Shown here piece by piece: positions 7,114 to 15,226 of a stretch of DNA of 20,440 nucleotides. Numbering within the stretch: position 1 is the first letter of the stretch; each line of letters starts with the position of its first letter. The DNA comes from JAJFFW01 sp038531315 (GTDB taxonomy: Bacteria; Pseudomonadota; Alphaproteobacteria; Caulobacterales; Parvularculaceae), in contig JBCBBT010000059.1 of assembly GCA_038531315.1 (NCBI GenBank), positions 1 to 20,440 of the forward strand, read 5' to 3'. The notes under the pieces were generated by a model, which ran no database searches, had not been told where the DNA came from, and worked only from the letters and a program-made list of their open reading frames with translations. Made by a program: the position numbers and the translations under genes.

Positions 7114-8228
7114 CGCGTGGTGGCGCGATTATCGGCCAACTCGCGCGCCAGCCTGATGGCGGCGATCAGGCTATCGGGGCGAGCGACGCCAGCGCCGGCG
7201 ATGTCGAGCGCTGTCCCGTGGTCGGGTGATGTACGGATGATTGGCAATCCGAGTGTGACGTTGACTGCCTCGTGGAATGCAAGTGTTTTGGCCGGGATCA
7301 GGGCCTGATCGTGGTACATGCAAAGCGCTGCGTCATAGGTTTCGCGGGCCTCTGCATGAAAGAGCGTGTCGGCCGGCGCTGGCCCCCGCGCATCGATTCC
7401 TTCGGCGCGCAACGCGCGGACGGCCGGTGCGATAATCGCTGCATCTTCCTCGCCGAGCGCTCCGTCCTCGCCTGCATGCGGGTTTAGCCCGGACAGCACA
7501 ATGCGCGGTGCGGCTATGTTCCAGTCCCGCACGAGGCTTTCATGGGTTACACGCGCCGTGCGGACGATCAGCTCCGGCGTCAATGCGCGCACGGCCTCTG
7601 ACAAAGGCAGGTGCACCGTCACCGGAACAACTTTTAAGGCGGGGCTCGACAACATCATAACCGGCCCGCGCCTCTGACCGCCGGCCACACTGGTTTTGCG
7701 TATGCTCTTGGCGTCCGTCAAAGCGCCCAGAAATTCTGTATGCCCCGGAAATCCAAATCCGCTTTCGATCAGTGACGCCTTCTGAATCGGATTGGTGACC
7801 ACCGCAGCGACCGCACCTTCGAGCGCCAACGTCACCGCGTGCTCTATCGATCGAATCACCGCGCGCGCATTCTTTGCTTCGGCTTTGCCGGCGGTCGCCG
7901 TGATCGGGGCGCCGAGGGAAAGGACTGGCAGTGCGTCCGCGAAAACCCCAGAAGCGTCTTCAGGAGCGGCAATTTCAGCGACGTCGATTGCGTTGGAGGC
8001 GTTTGGGCCGGCGGCGCCAATCTGGTCTTTCACAATCCGGCGAAGGCGGTCCGGGTCGTCGATGACAAAAAACGGCGCGTTTTCACGGCGCAGTAAGCGC
8101 CAGGCCTTCAGAGTAATCTCACCGCCGACGCCGCCGGGCTCGCCCATCGTAACGGCTAGCGGCAGTGGGCGTGCGGGGGTATTCTCAAAAATTTCGGCGC
8201 GCGGACCGGCGTCAGAAGGGCGCGTCAT
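7110..8228 (-). CDS. pdxA: 4-hydroxythreonine-4-phosphate dehydrogenase PdxA
   Basis: A 372-residue enzyme of the DXP-dependent vitamin B6 pathway that oxidises 4-phosphohydroxy-L-threonine with NAD. Visible motifs are TMGEPGGVGGEI (27-38), GFPGHTEFLG with metal ligand His163, VPVTVHLPLSEA with His206, LNPHAGEDG (248-256), and CMYHDQALIPAK with His306, followed by the C-terminal TSPDHGTALDIAG. It is longer than the roughly 330-residue E. coli enzyme, through a 20-residue N-terminal lead and extra residues around VAGGQRRGP (181-189). The ATG is adjacent to the surA stop (TAA then ATG) and the 3' end overlaps rsmA by four bases, so it sits inside a tight operon. Confidence 0.97.
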   Translation of the reverse strand: MTRPSDAGPRAEIFENTPARPLPLAVTMGEPGGVGGEITLKAWRLLRRENAPFFVIDDPDRLRRIVKDQIGAAGPNASNAIDVAEIAAPEDASGVFADALPVLSLGAPITATAGKAEAKNARAVIRSIEHAVTLALEGAVAAVVTNPIQKASLIESGFGFPGHTEFLGALTDAKSIRKTSVAGGQRRGPVMMLSSPALKVVPVTVHLPLSEAVRALTPELIVRTARVTHESLVRDWNIAAPRIVLSGLNPHAGEDGALGEEDAAIIAPAVRALRAEGIDARGPAPADTLFHAEARETYDAALCMYHDQALIPAKTLAFHEAVNVTLGLPIIRTSPDHGTALDIAGAGVARPDSLIAAIRLARELADNRATTR

Positions 8229-9611
8229 TTAACCGGCGCTGGGGCGTCGCGCGGCGATCGGGCCGCCGGCGCTCCTGATGCGAATATCGACAAGCGCGTC
8301 ACGTTCGACGTCGCGCAGATATTGCTGCGAGATGCGGCCAAGTTGCCGCGAGAACAAGCGATCATTAACCGCGCTGCGCGAGGGCAGGCCAAGGCCTTCG
8401 TCCTTCTCGCAGACATAGACCGCATGCAGCGCATCATCCGCCTCAACAATCGGGCTCATCTCGTGGCGGCCAAGATCTTCAACAGCGCCGCGAAACCGGT
8501 CATCGACATCGCCGATTGTGATGTTTTCAAGAACGGCGACGCCAACCTGTTTTCCGAGATCCTGGCGCTGGACGCCGCTATTGAGATTACATGCGCCGGA
8601 GGTCGGAAGTTGTTCAAGCGCCGCGCGCGCTGCACTGCGGCCGAGCGATAAGGGCGCGCCTGCATAGGCAAAGGTGAAACTCTCTTCGCCTTTCTTAACC
8701 GCCTCGCGCTTGTCGCGTACGGCCATGATGATGAAGGCGCCGTCTGACGGGATCGGGTTGGTCACCGCGCCCTGCGGCAATTCCTTGATCGCGGTATCAA
8801 GCTCGGGAGCTAATTCGCCGGCGCGCACCCATCCGAGATCACCGCCCGAGGCCGCTGACGTACAGGCCGAAAACTGTTGTGCAACAACAGCGAAGGGAAC
8901 GCCGCGGCGCATTTGTTCAATCAGTTGCAACGCACCCTGATAATATTGCTCGATTTGAGATCGGTCCGCGACCGGAATACAGATCTCGGAGACCAGAAAC
9001 TGTTCTTGAGTCGCGTCTTCGCGCATGCGGGTCAGTGTTTGCTCGACCTCATCGTCATTAACCCGCACACGGCTGCGAAAGCGCCCTTGAACAAGTCGCG
9101 GCCATGCAATGTTGGCGCGGATTTGTTCGCGCAACGACCCGATTGAAACGCCGCCCTGCGCCAACACTTCCTGGAGTTGGGTCGGCGTCATGCCGCCCTG
9201 ATTGGCGATCGCTTTGATTTCGCCGTCGATTTCCTGATCTTCAACGTCGAGCTCGAACTCTTTCGCCTCCAGAAGCTTCAGTTTTTCCTGAACGAGGTCG
9301 CGAAGCGCCTGCGTCTCAAGTTGGGCCAGCAATTCGCGCGTCATCCGTCCGCCGGAAGAAATTACCATGAGGCGCATGCGTTGCTCGACGTCATAGGTCG
9401 TGATGACGGAGTCGTTGACGACCGCAGCAACAGAACTCGACGGTCCTTTATAGGTCGGCGGAATGTTCTCCGTCGGCCCCGACGCAACCGGTTGGCGGAC
9501 ATCTGAGGGGCTTAATTGCGCGACCGCAGGCTGGCTCAGGGAAAAGCACGCAAGGGCCCCGCAGCAAGCGGTTTGGAGACGGAAAAATGCGTTTTTTCTC
9601 ATAAGGCGCAT
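8229..9611 (-). CDS. surA: Periplasmic chaperone / peptidylprolyl isomerase SurA
   Basis: A 460-residue exported protein that escorts outer-membrane proteins, LptD among them in E. coli, across the periplasm. A signal peptide (about 1-31, MRLMRKNAFFRL with a hydrophobic stretch ending QPAVAQ) precedes the SurA N-terminal chaperone domain (about 58-190, beginning SSVAAVVNDSVITTYDVEQRM). Then come a parvulin domain (about 205-320, with SGGDLGWVRAGELAPEL) and a shorter, divergent second parvulin-like segment (about 350-420). ATG 9611 is chosen because it gives the signal peptide directly and has a weak GGA at a suitable distance. ATG 9602 is nearly as good. Upstream in-frame starts at 9653 (ATG) and 9671 (GTG) lack a ribosome site and would displace the signal. 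It lies 151 bases downstream of lptD. Confidence 0.94.
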   Translation of the reverse strand: MRLMRKNAFFRLQTACCGALACFSLSQPAVAQLSPSDVRQPVASGPTENIPPTYKGPSSSVAAVVNDSVITTYDVEQRMRLMVISSGGRMTRELLAQLETQALRDLVQEKLKLLEAKEFELDVEDQEIDGEIKAIANQGGMTPTQLQEVLAQGGVSIGSLREQIRANIAWPRLVQGRFRSRVRVNDDEVEQTLTRMREDATQEQFLVSEICIPVADRSQIEQYYQGALQLIEQMRRGVPFAVVAQQFSACTSAASGGDLGWVRAGELAPELDTAIKELPQGAVTNPIPSDGAFIIMAVRDKREAVKKGEESFTFAYAGAPLSLGRSAARAALEQLPTSGACNLNSGVQRQDLGKQVGVAVLENITIGDVDDRFRGAVEDLGRHEMSPIVEADDALHAVYVCEKDEGLGLPSRSAVNDRLFSRQLGRISQQYLRDVERDALVDIRIRSAGGPIAARRPSAG

Positions 9612-9678
9612 GTAGAAAATCCAAATCGTGTTGAGGGGGCGCAAACGCCGCATCGGGGCCGCTGGCCACACCGAAGGA

Positions 9679-9693
9679 CGGTGATATCATAAC
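9679..9693 (-). promoter_or_regulatory. Possible extended -10 promoter ahead of surA
   Basis: Read on the minus strand, TGTTATGAT is an extended -10 element, with the hexamer TATGAT at 9691-9686. Transcription would start near 9679, about 70 bases ahead of the chosen surA start. No good -35 hexamer is seen at 16-18 bases. The gap after lptD (9612-9762) would make an internal promoter reasonable. Confidence 0.3.
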
Positions 9694-9762
9694 ATCGGCC
9701 TAGCGCCAAAAAGTGGCCGCTTCGGGGCGAAAAAGACGATAAATACATGGCGCGCCGTCTCT

Positions 9763-12444
9763 TTAATCGACCAGGGAGCGCAAAGTAAAGCGCACGAGGA
9801 AGCTGTCGTTCGCCTCGAGGCCGATATCGGTCGTGAAATCGCGGCGATAGGTAAAGTCGAGCGACATGCACTCGTCCTGATAGGCGAGAATGTAATCCTG
9901 ACTGATATTGCCGTCGCCGGGCTCATCCGGCTGAAGGTCCTGGCGCCAGCCGAGCCCGGCGCGCCAATGATCGGTGAGACGCACAAAGAGGTTGCCGGTT
10001 AACTCCTCGCGCCGATCAAGCGCGACGGTCGGGTCCTCAACGAGACGCACATAGTTAACGCGTCCGTTCAATCGCCAATAATTGAAGTAGGCCTGGCTTT
10101 CCGCGCGCTGAATGTCGCCGCTGTCGTCATCAATACGGAAACGGTTTTCGATACCGACAAGGTTTTTGTATCGGACATTCAACTCGCCCACGATGTCGGA
10201 GCGTTCTTCACCGAGGCCCGTCGTCGTTGAAAAGGCGTCGGTGCCTTGCAAGCGGAATTGCTGTCCGATGGAGCCCTCAACGGTGATGCCGTTATCGAAT
10301 ACGGCGGAGGCCGCAATGCCGGCATTCAGGCGTTGTCCGTCCTCAAACCGGTCGAAACCGGTCGACTTGTTGACATCGAAAAGGCCCACGTAGTCGAACT
10401 CGATACTTTGCGAGTCTTCATTAATAATCGTATCCGGATTGCGATCTGCCGGGCTCGCAACGAGCTGTACGCGCGGCTCAATGAAATAGCGCGCATTTTT
10501 TGTGCGCTTGCCGAGCGGGTATGACCACTCAAGCGCCGCCGTCGGGGCAAAGCGTGTCTCGAACTGACGGGGATCGAGATCGCCGCCGACAAATGCGGGG
10601 CCAGCGGCGTTCGGATTTAACGGATCGAAGCCGGGGTCTCCCGATTGCAGGCGGGTCAGCTCAGTGCCTTCGTCGAGGTCTTCATAGAGAAACGCATCGC
10701 CGCGCAGCTCTGCAAACGCTTTGAAGCGATGGCCGCCGCGGGTGATATGTTCGCGCTCCCATCGCCCGGAAAGCGTCAGACGTCTTGTGTCGGCGCCGCT
10801 GGTGCGTTGCAGGGATACGAAATTACCGTTCAGGGTCGTATCGCCGCCGAGGATTTTATTATTGAACCGGTGGCGTACGTCGATCGCGGGCAGAACAAAC
10901 GGCGTCAGCTCAGATACGTCCGTCGAGCGCAACCCCTGGAACAGATACGAATTGACGGAAAGACGCGTGCCGCCTTGTGTAAAATTCGCATACAGATTGG
11001 AGCGCAGCCTGTTGGTGTTCGACGTATCGAGTTCTTTCCTGAGGTCGCCGCGTCGACGCACATTATATCGGCGCAAAAAAGTATCGTCCGACGTGCGCTC
11101 GACATCATACCCCAGCCGCCAGTTATCGCCGAAATCGCGGTGGCCGCGCGCAAAGATGTTCCAGCGGACGCCGGGAATATCGACCGGCAGATTGCCGTTT
11201 TCGTCAGGCTCAGTGTTGTCAAAATCAATGATGCCGCCGGAGAAAACGTGGAAGCCTTTGTTGCCCCGGCGACGCACTTCAGCCTGCCACAAGACGCCGT
11301 CTTCGCTCGTATATTTGGGGAAGAACGTCGCGTCCGTGTGGTTTGAAAGAGCGAGATAATACGGCAGCTCAAAGTTAAAGCCGAGCCGGCTTGATGCGCC
11401 GATCAGCGGCGTCAAAAAACCAGACTGGCGTTCGACCTTGGGGTCCGGGCCCTGAATATAGGGCGCGTAAAAGATCGGCACGCCCTTCAATTCGAAAAAC
11501 GCATGGCGGAAGCGAACAACGCGGCGTTCTTCGTCGCGCGTGACGCGCAATGCCTTGATCCGCCAGGTCGGCACTTTCGGTTCGCCTTCCTTGTTGCAGA
11601 CATTGCAGGCCGTATAGACCGCCCGCGACAGGCGCGTGCGTGCGCCTTGTTCTCTGACGGCATTGTCTGCGGCAAGTCGCGCGTTCTCTTCCAGCAAGGC
11701 GCTGAAATTTTCTGCAACGCCGTCTCGCAAGTCGCCCGTCAGTTCGACCCTGTTTGCAAAAACGGTCTCATTATTTTCATCGGTAATCGCGACGTTTCCC
11801 GCAGCGATGACAATGTCTGTGTCCGGAAAGTATTCAAGGCGGTCCGCTGTCAAGTAACGATCGCCAAAAAATGCGCGAACATTGCCTGAAGCGATGACCG
11901 GACTTTCGGCGCTTTCGCGAATGACTTCATCAGCTTCGAAAAGGATCTCATCCTCAGCCCCATCGCCGCCGACAAGCGTTGTCTCTTCCGCCTCGTCGAG
12001 TGCCGAAATTACGGTCGCGCTCGGGGCGGCTTCAGCGGCGGGCGCGCCGCGCTGAACTTCTGCTTGGCGTGTTCGGCCGACGCTGGATGGGGCGGCGTCC
12101 TGTCGTTGCGCCAAGCGGCGCAGAGGCGCCGACGCCGCGACCTCGTCGCGAATGTCGATTGCCGGCGCGGGCGTTGACGGAGCCGGCGACGTCACGCTCG
12201 GGGCGTAGGCGACCGGCGGGCTCAACCGGACGGCGGACGGCGCAGGCAGGCGCTCGGTTTCCAGATGGGCGAATGTCTGATTGCTCTGCGCGGCGGAGAG
12301 TAGAGTTCCAGAGAAGGATGGCGATTGCGCGTCCGCCGACGCCACTACGCCGCTGGCGGCGCTTGCCATCAATACGCGGCGCAACAAGGCGCGCCGCGCA
12401 GGCGCGCATACAGGGCACGCCCGGCGAATACGCGCCGATGTCAT
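9763..12444 (-). CDS. lptD: LPS-assembly protein LptD (outer-membrane LPS translocon)
   Basis: An 893-residue outer-membrane protein that inserts LPS in the outer leaflet. From the ATG at 12444 it has a long basic signal peptide (about 1-40, ending VVASADAQS) and a low-complexity Pro/Ala-rich linker (about 45-165). The periplasmic OstA/LptA-like domain follows (about 166-262, with ASGNVRAFFGDRYLTADRLEY), then CNVC (280-283), and the beta-barrel beginning around 290 (VRFRHAFFELKGVPIFYAPY, SGFLTPLIGASS). One further Cys (859) lies near the end. The length is above the E. coli protein, mostly from the linker. Start choice is uncertain: a perfect GGAGG (minus strand, 12468-12464) lies 19 bases before this ATG but only 4 before an in-frame TTG at 12459, and a 9-codon frame overlaps the ATG. 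Confidence 0.95.
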   Translation of the reverse strand: MTSARIRRACPVCAPARRALLRRVLMASAASGVVASADAQSPSFSGTLLSAAQSNQTFAHLETERLPAPSAVRLSPPVAYAPSVTSPAPSTPAPAIDIRDEVAASAPLRRLAQRQDAAPSSVGRTRQAEVQRGAPAAEAAPSATVISALDEAEETTLVGGDGAEDEILFEADEVIRESAESPVIASGNVRAFFGDRYLTADRLEYFPDTDIVIAAGNVAITDENNETVFANRVELTGDLRDGVAENFSALLEENARLAADNAVREQGARTRLSRAVYTACNVCNKEGEPKVPTWRIKALRVTRDEERRVVRFRHAFFELKGVPIFYAPYIQGPDPKVERQSGFLTPLIGASSRLGFNFELPYYLALSNHTDATFFPKYTSEDGVLWQAEVRRRGNKGFHVFSGGIIDFDNTEPDENGNLPVDIPGVRWNIFARGHRDFGDNWRLGYDVERTSDDTFLRRYNVRRRGDLRKELDTSNTNRLRSNLYANFTQGGTRLSVNSYLFQGLRSTDVSELTPFVLPAIDVRHRFNNKILGGDTTLNGNFVSLQRTSGADTRRLTLSGRWEREHITRGGHRFKAFAELRGDAFLYEDLDEGTELTRLQSGDPGFDPLNPNAAGPAFVGGDLDPRQFETRFAPTAALEWSYPLGKRTKNARYFIEPRVQLVASPADRNPDTIINEDSQSIEFDYVGLFDVNKSTGFDRFEDGQRLNAGIAASAVFDNGITVEGSIGQQFRLQGTDAFSTTTGLGEERSDIVGELNVRYKNLVGIENRFRIDDDSGDIQRAESQAYFNYWRLNGRVNYVRLVEDPTVALDRREELTGNLFVRLTDHWRAGLGWRQDLQPDEPGDGNISQDYILAYQDECMSLDFTYRRDFTTDIGLEANDSFLVRFTLRSLVD

Positions 12445-12470
12445 GCTCCGATACCGCAAAAAACCTCCAT
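12441..12470 (-). CDS. Possible 9-codon leader frame overlapping the lptD start
   Basis: On the minus strand an ATG at 12470 opens the frame MEVFCGIGA and stops with TGA at 12443-12441, overlapping the lptD ATG (12444-12442) in an ATGA arrangement. GGGGA lies nine bases upstream of its ATG. If translated it could couple ribosomes onto lptD, which has no well-spaced Shine-Dalgarno of its own for ATG 12444. There is no evidence of conservation from a single sequence, and a frame this short arises easily by chance. Confidence 0.25.
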   Translation of the reverse strand: MEVFCGIGA

Positions 12471-12478
12471 GCCGCTGC

Positions 12479-12605
12479 GTCCCCGCCAGGGGGCGAAGGG
12501 CTCCTGTCCTGATCCCGCACCATAAGCGTGATTGGCGGCGTGAGGCCAACAAAAAAAGCCGCTAAAAAGAACAGATTGGGGGCTCAAGCGCCCCCGCCAG
12601 GGGGC
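12479..12605 (-). repeat. Duplicated 14-nt GC hairpin sequence between lptG and lptD
   Basis: CCCCGCCAGGGGGC occurs at 12481-12494 and again at 12592-12605, 111 bases apart. Each copy folds on itself around a GCCA/TGGC loop. The lptG-proximal copy has a perfect 6-bp stem (GCCCCC 12590-12595, GGGGGC 12600-12605). The lptD-proximal copy has four G-C pairs and ends nine bases ahead of the mini-frame ATG. No other copy was noticed in the window. Confidence 0.75.
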
Positions 12606-12610
12606 TTCCG
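12553..12610 (-). promoter_or_regulatory. Alternative-hairpin region after lptG (attenuator-like)
   Basis: Three arms are present: GGGGGC (12578-12583), GCCCCC (12590-12595) and GGGGGC (12600-12605). The middle arm can pair with either neighbour, so two mutually exclusive 6-bp GC stems are possible. On the transcribed minus strand the later stem is followed, after about nine bases, by CTTTTT, and further on by seven Ts (12551-12557). This resembles a weak terminator with a competing structure, just after the lptG stop and ahead of lptD. Whether it terminates, attenuates or only stabilises the lptFG message is unknown. Confidence 0.4.
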
Positions 12611-13702
12611 TTAGCCGTCCTCAAACTGCAGCAGGCCGGCAATGGCGATCATGGTGGCGACGAGGGCGGGCGTCCATGCGGCGAGGGCCACCGGCGCTGA
12701 TCCTGCCTCGCCGAGCGCGGTCGATATTTCTGAGATCATATAGAGGAGAAATCCGGCGACGATCGAAGACAGGAGCAGCCTGAAAGCGCCGCCTGTGCGC
12801 ATCGGTTTTAGCGAGAAAAGCCCGGCTATCAGGACCATCGCCACGAGCTTGAGCGGCATCGAGCATAGATCGTGAAAACGAATGTGATAGCGCACCGTCG
12901 GCAATCCCGCCGCTTCGGCGAGCTCAATAAATCGAGGCAGGTCCCAGAGAGAAATTGACTCCGGCGGCGTCACCCTTTCGCGTAAATCAGCCGATGAAAG
13001 ATTTGTTTCAATCTTATAGATCGGGGCCCGATGGTTGAGGCGTTCGCCGGTCGCTGTTACTTGCGCATCGCGCAAACTCAATTGCTGCTCTGACAAACTC
13101 GCTTGCGGCGCGTCCACCCTCTCAAGAAGACTTGCGCGCTCATCGAGGCGCCAAACCGTCACGCCGCTCAATTGGTCATTGGCCTCGTCGAAGCTTTTTG
13201 CATTCAAGATAAGGATTGAGTTTGGCGCTCGCTGGCGAAGCCACAATCCGTCCTCGAATAAGCGGACAACATTCGAGCGCTTGCCCCGGATATCGTTTTT
13301 CATTTGCTCGCCAAAAGCCATCATGCGCGCCGAAAGCGGATCGACAATAGCGACAATGAGGACGCCGGCGACGCCGGCGACAAGGGCCGCCGGACCGATC
13401 AGCCGCCAAACGGAAAGCCCGGCGGACCGCATCACGGAAATCTCCGAACGCCGATTAAGTTGGGTGAACATCCAGATGGCGCCGAAAAGGAAGATAAACG
13501 GGGCGAGGGCTTGGGCGAGGCCCGGCGTGCGCATCAGCGTCAGGCGAAGCGCGAACGCAAACCCGGCCTCGACCTTACCCGCGAACCGAAGGCTCTCGAT
13601 CAGATCGATCAGAAAAATCAAGCTCGCCAGAATGGCGAAAAGGGCGCCGGCCGCGGTCATCGTGCGCCAGGTGATATATCTGAAAAGAATACCGGGACGC
13701 AT
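12611..13702 (-). CDS. lptG: LPS export system permease LptG
   Basis: A 363-residue inner-membrane protein of the YjgP/YjgQ family. It is one of the two half-permeases that, with the LptB ATPase, extract LPS from the inner membrane and pass it to the LptC/A bridge. It has three N-terminal transmembrane segments (about 14-36, 60-84, 100-125), a periplasmic jellyroll-like domain (about 130-270) and three C-terminal segments (about 278-360). The conserved coupling-helix region LNRRSEISVMRSAGLSVWRL links helices 2 and 3. Identity as LptG rather than LptF rests mainly on gene order, since the two are paralogues. The start ATG 13702 is set by the TAATG overlap with the lptF stop. Longer in-frame readings into lptF are not plausible. 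Confidence 0.94.
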   Translation of the reverse strand: MRPGILFRYITWRTMTAAGALFAILASLIFLIDLIESLRFAGKVEAGFAFALRLTLMRTPGLAQALAPFIFLFGAIWMFTQLNRRSEISVMRSAGLSVWRLIGPAALVAGVAGVLIVAIVDPLSARMMAFGEQMKNDIRGKRSNVVRLFEDGLWLRQRAPNSILILNAKSFDEANDQLSGVTVWRLDERASLLERVDAPQASLSEQQLSLRDAQVTATGERLNHRAPIYKIETNLSSADLRERVTPPESISLWDLPRFIELAEAAGLPTVRYHIRFHDLCSMPLKLVAMVLIAGLFSLKPMRTGGAFRLLLSSIVAGFLLYMISEISTALGEAGSAPVALAAWTPALVATMIAIAGLLQFEDG

Positions 13703-14970
13703 TACGCCGGCTCCGTCGAGCGTAACGGCGCCGTCTGGGTTTTGGCGGTTTTCTTTTTCGAGCTTCGCGGCTGTGCTTTGCGGGATTTTGTTTTCTGGCC
13801 CGATATGCGCTGTCGCCGCGACAGGAGCGTCGCAAACATGAGCGCTCCGCCAAGCGGTATCGCGTAGTGCAGCCAATGCGCGCCGCGTAAGAAACCAGCC
13901 TCGGCTGTCACGCCCTGGACCAAAAAGCCCGCAATCCGCAATCCCGCGGCCGCGGCGCAAGCGAGCGCAATCCTCACGCCATAACCCCGCCGCGCATAGG
14001 CCCCGCCAATGATCGCGTAAAGCGCAAGCACGACATAGGCGAAAGCGTAGAGCGGGGCCGTCAAACGGGCGTGGCCTTCGGTAATGAGCTTGTCGGCGTT
14101 ATCACGATCCCAATCCTTTGAAAGGTCAGGATTAAAAAGTTCCGAGAGATAGCGTTCGGTTAGCTCTAACTGGACGGGCGCATCGGAATTCCTGTAGCCG
14201 GAAATATTGATCGCCGTATCGGTGAAATTGACAATATCAATGGGTTTTGACGCCGGTCCCGTGGGTAAGAGATCGCGTCGCTTATCGTCTGCCTGCAGAA
14301 TATCGACCTGCCCGACGTCGCGTCGTTGGATATTGCCGTTGAATAGATAAAGCACAGGCCCTTGTGCGGTTTCACGGATCACGCCTTTTTGCGCCATGTA
14401 GGTCGCGGGCCGCTCCGGTTCGCTGTAGTCATTGACAAGAAGTCCCTCGAACTGGCCGCCCGGTCGGGTCCGTTCAACATAAATTGTCATGCGGCCGGCA
14501 ACGGGCGTGAATTCGCCGCTTTTTAGAACTGTGCTTGCGATATCAGCGCGGATATTGGCGACTTCAAACTTAAGCGCGCGGTAGCTGCGCGGCATCAAGT
14601 CGAGGTTCACCCAAAGGGTCAGCGCAGCTGTCAGGCTCGCGAGCACAAGGAGCGGGGCGGCGATGCGCCAGCGGCTCACGCCGGAAGCAAACATCACGGC
14701 GACTTCGCTGTCCGCATGCAATCGCTGCAAGGCGTAGAGGGCCGCGGCGAACAGGGCGAAGGGAGCAATGACGGCGACGAGGCTCGGCACGATCAATACG
14801 CTGAGCCACAAAAACATCGCGACGCTCGCGCCGAATTCCACAACAATGTCGATCCGCTGCAGCGCCTGCGTCATCCAAACAATGCCCGTCGAGACCAGCA
14901 CCGCAAAAATCAGCGGCGTGAGGCATTGCCTGAAAATATAGCGATCAAGGCTGCGCAAGGCATCTACCAT
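13702..14970 (-). CDS. lptF: LPS export system permease LptF
   Basis: A 422-residue YjgP/YjgQ-family permease, partner of LptG in LPS extraction from the inner membrane. The N-terminus MVDALRSLDRYIFRQCLTPL and the first three membrane segments (about 15-38, 50-78, 98-120) are followed by a periplasmic domain (about 122-285) with SGEFTPVAGRMTIYVERTRP, then three C-terminal membrane segments (about 308-383). The motif LHADSEVAVMFASGVSRWRI corresponds to the family coupling helix. The last 39 residues form a hydrophilic tail rich in Lys and Arg (SRRQRISGQKTKSRK and onward) that is absent from E. coli LptF and should face the cytoplasm. ATG 14970 matches the family N-terminus; no strong Shine-Dalgarno is seen. 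It is the first gene of the envelope string and diverges from pepA. Confidence 0.95.
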   Translation of the reverse strand: MVDALRSLDRYIFRQCLTPLIFAVLVSTGIVWMTQALQRIDIVVEFGASVAMFLWLSVLIVPSLVAVIAPFALFAAALYALQRLHADSEVAVMFASGVSRWRIAAPLLVLASLTAALTLWVNLDLMPRSYRALKFEVANIRADIASTVLKSGEFTPVAGRMTIYVERTRPGGQFEGLLVNDYSEPERPATYMAQKGVIRETAQGPVLYLFNGNIQRRDVGQVDILQADDKRRDLLPTGPASKPIDIVNFTDTAINISGYRNSDAPVQLELTERYLSELFNPDLSKDWDRDNADKLITEGHARLTAPLYAFAYVVLALYAIIGGAYARRGYGVRIALACAAAAGLRIAGFLVQGVTAEAGFLRGAHWLHYAIPLGGALMFATLLSRRQRISGQKTKSRKAQPRSSKKKTAKTQTAPLRSTEPA

Positions 14971-15039
14971 GATGATGCCGGTGCAAGGCGACGAACCGGC
15001 GGCGACGAACGAAGGGCGGCGCCGTCCGATGGCGCTCGC

Positions 15040-15074
15040 CGGACCTATCCTAGTGGTTTCGTGTCGCGGCTCAA
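15040..15074 (-). promoter_or_regulatory. Predicted sigma70-type promoter for the lptF operon
   Basis: On the minus strand TTGAGC (15074-15069) is followed after 16 bases by TAGGAT (15052-15047). Both hexamers match four of six consensus positions. A start near 15040 would give a leader of about 70 bases before the lptF ATG. This is a pattern match in the divergent lptF/pepA region and is not supported by anything else. Confidence 0.4.
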
Positions 15075-15226
15075 TGCGATCGGTGGGAAATTGGCCGCCG
15101 GCAACGCCAACACCGGAATGCCAGTGCCGGGATGGCATTGAGGCGCGCGGCCCTTCGCGGCGGTGTGCGCCATCGACGCAGCGCTTGCGCCCCGCCAGTG
15201 TTCGTCATACGACGCTCGTCACAAAA

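Noticed and set aside
9734..9760. AGACG/CGTCT dyad followed by four Ts on the minus strand just after the lptD stop, a possible terminator
   Set aside because: The stem is only 5 bp with a 17-base loop, too weak to call an intrinsic terminator.
10645..11346. 233-codon plus-strand open frame opposite lptD
   Set aside because: It is antisense to the LptD barrel, with no recognisable domain; a shadow frame.
12032..12523. Minus-strand 163-codon open frame overlapping the lptD N-terminus and leader
   Set aside because: It lies in another frame of lptD, is Arg/Ala/Pro-rich with no family features, and is explained by GC-rich shadow coding.
13035..13841. 268-codon plus-strand open frame opposite lptG and the end of lptF
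   Set aside because: It is antisense to clear LptG/LptF coding sequence, has no ribosome site seen and a composition typical of reverse-strand shadows.
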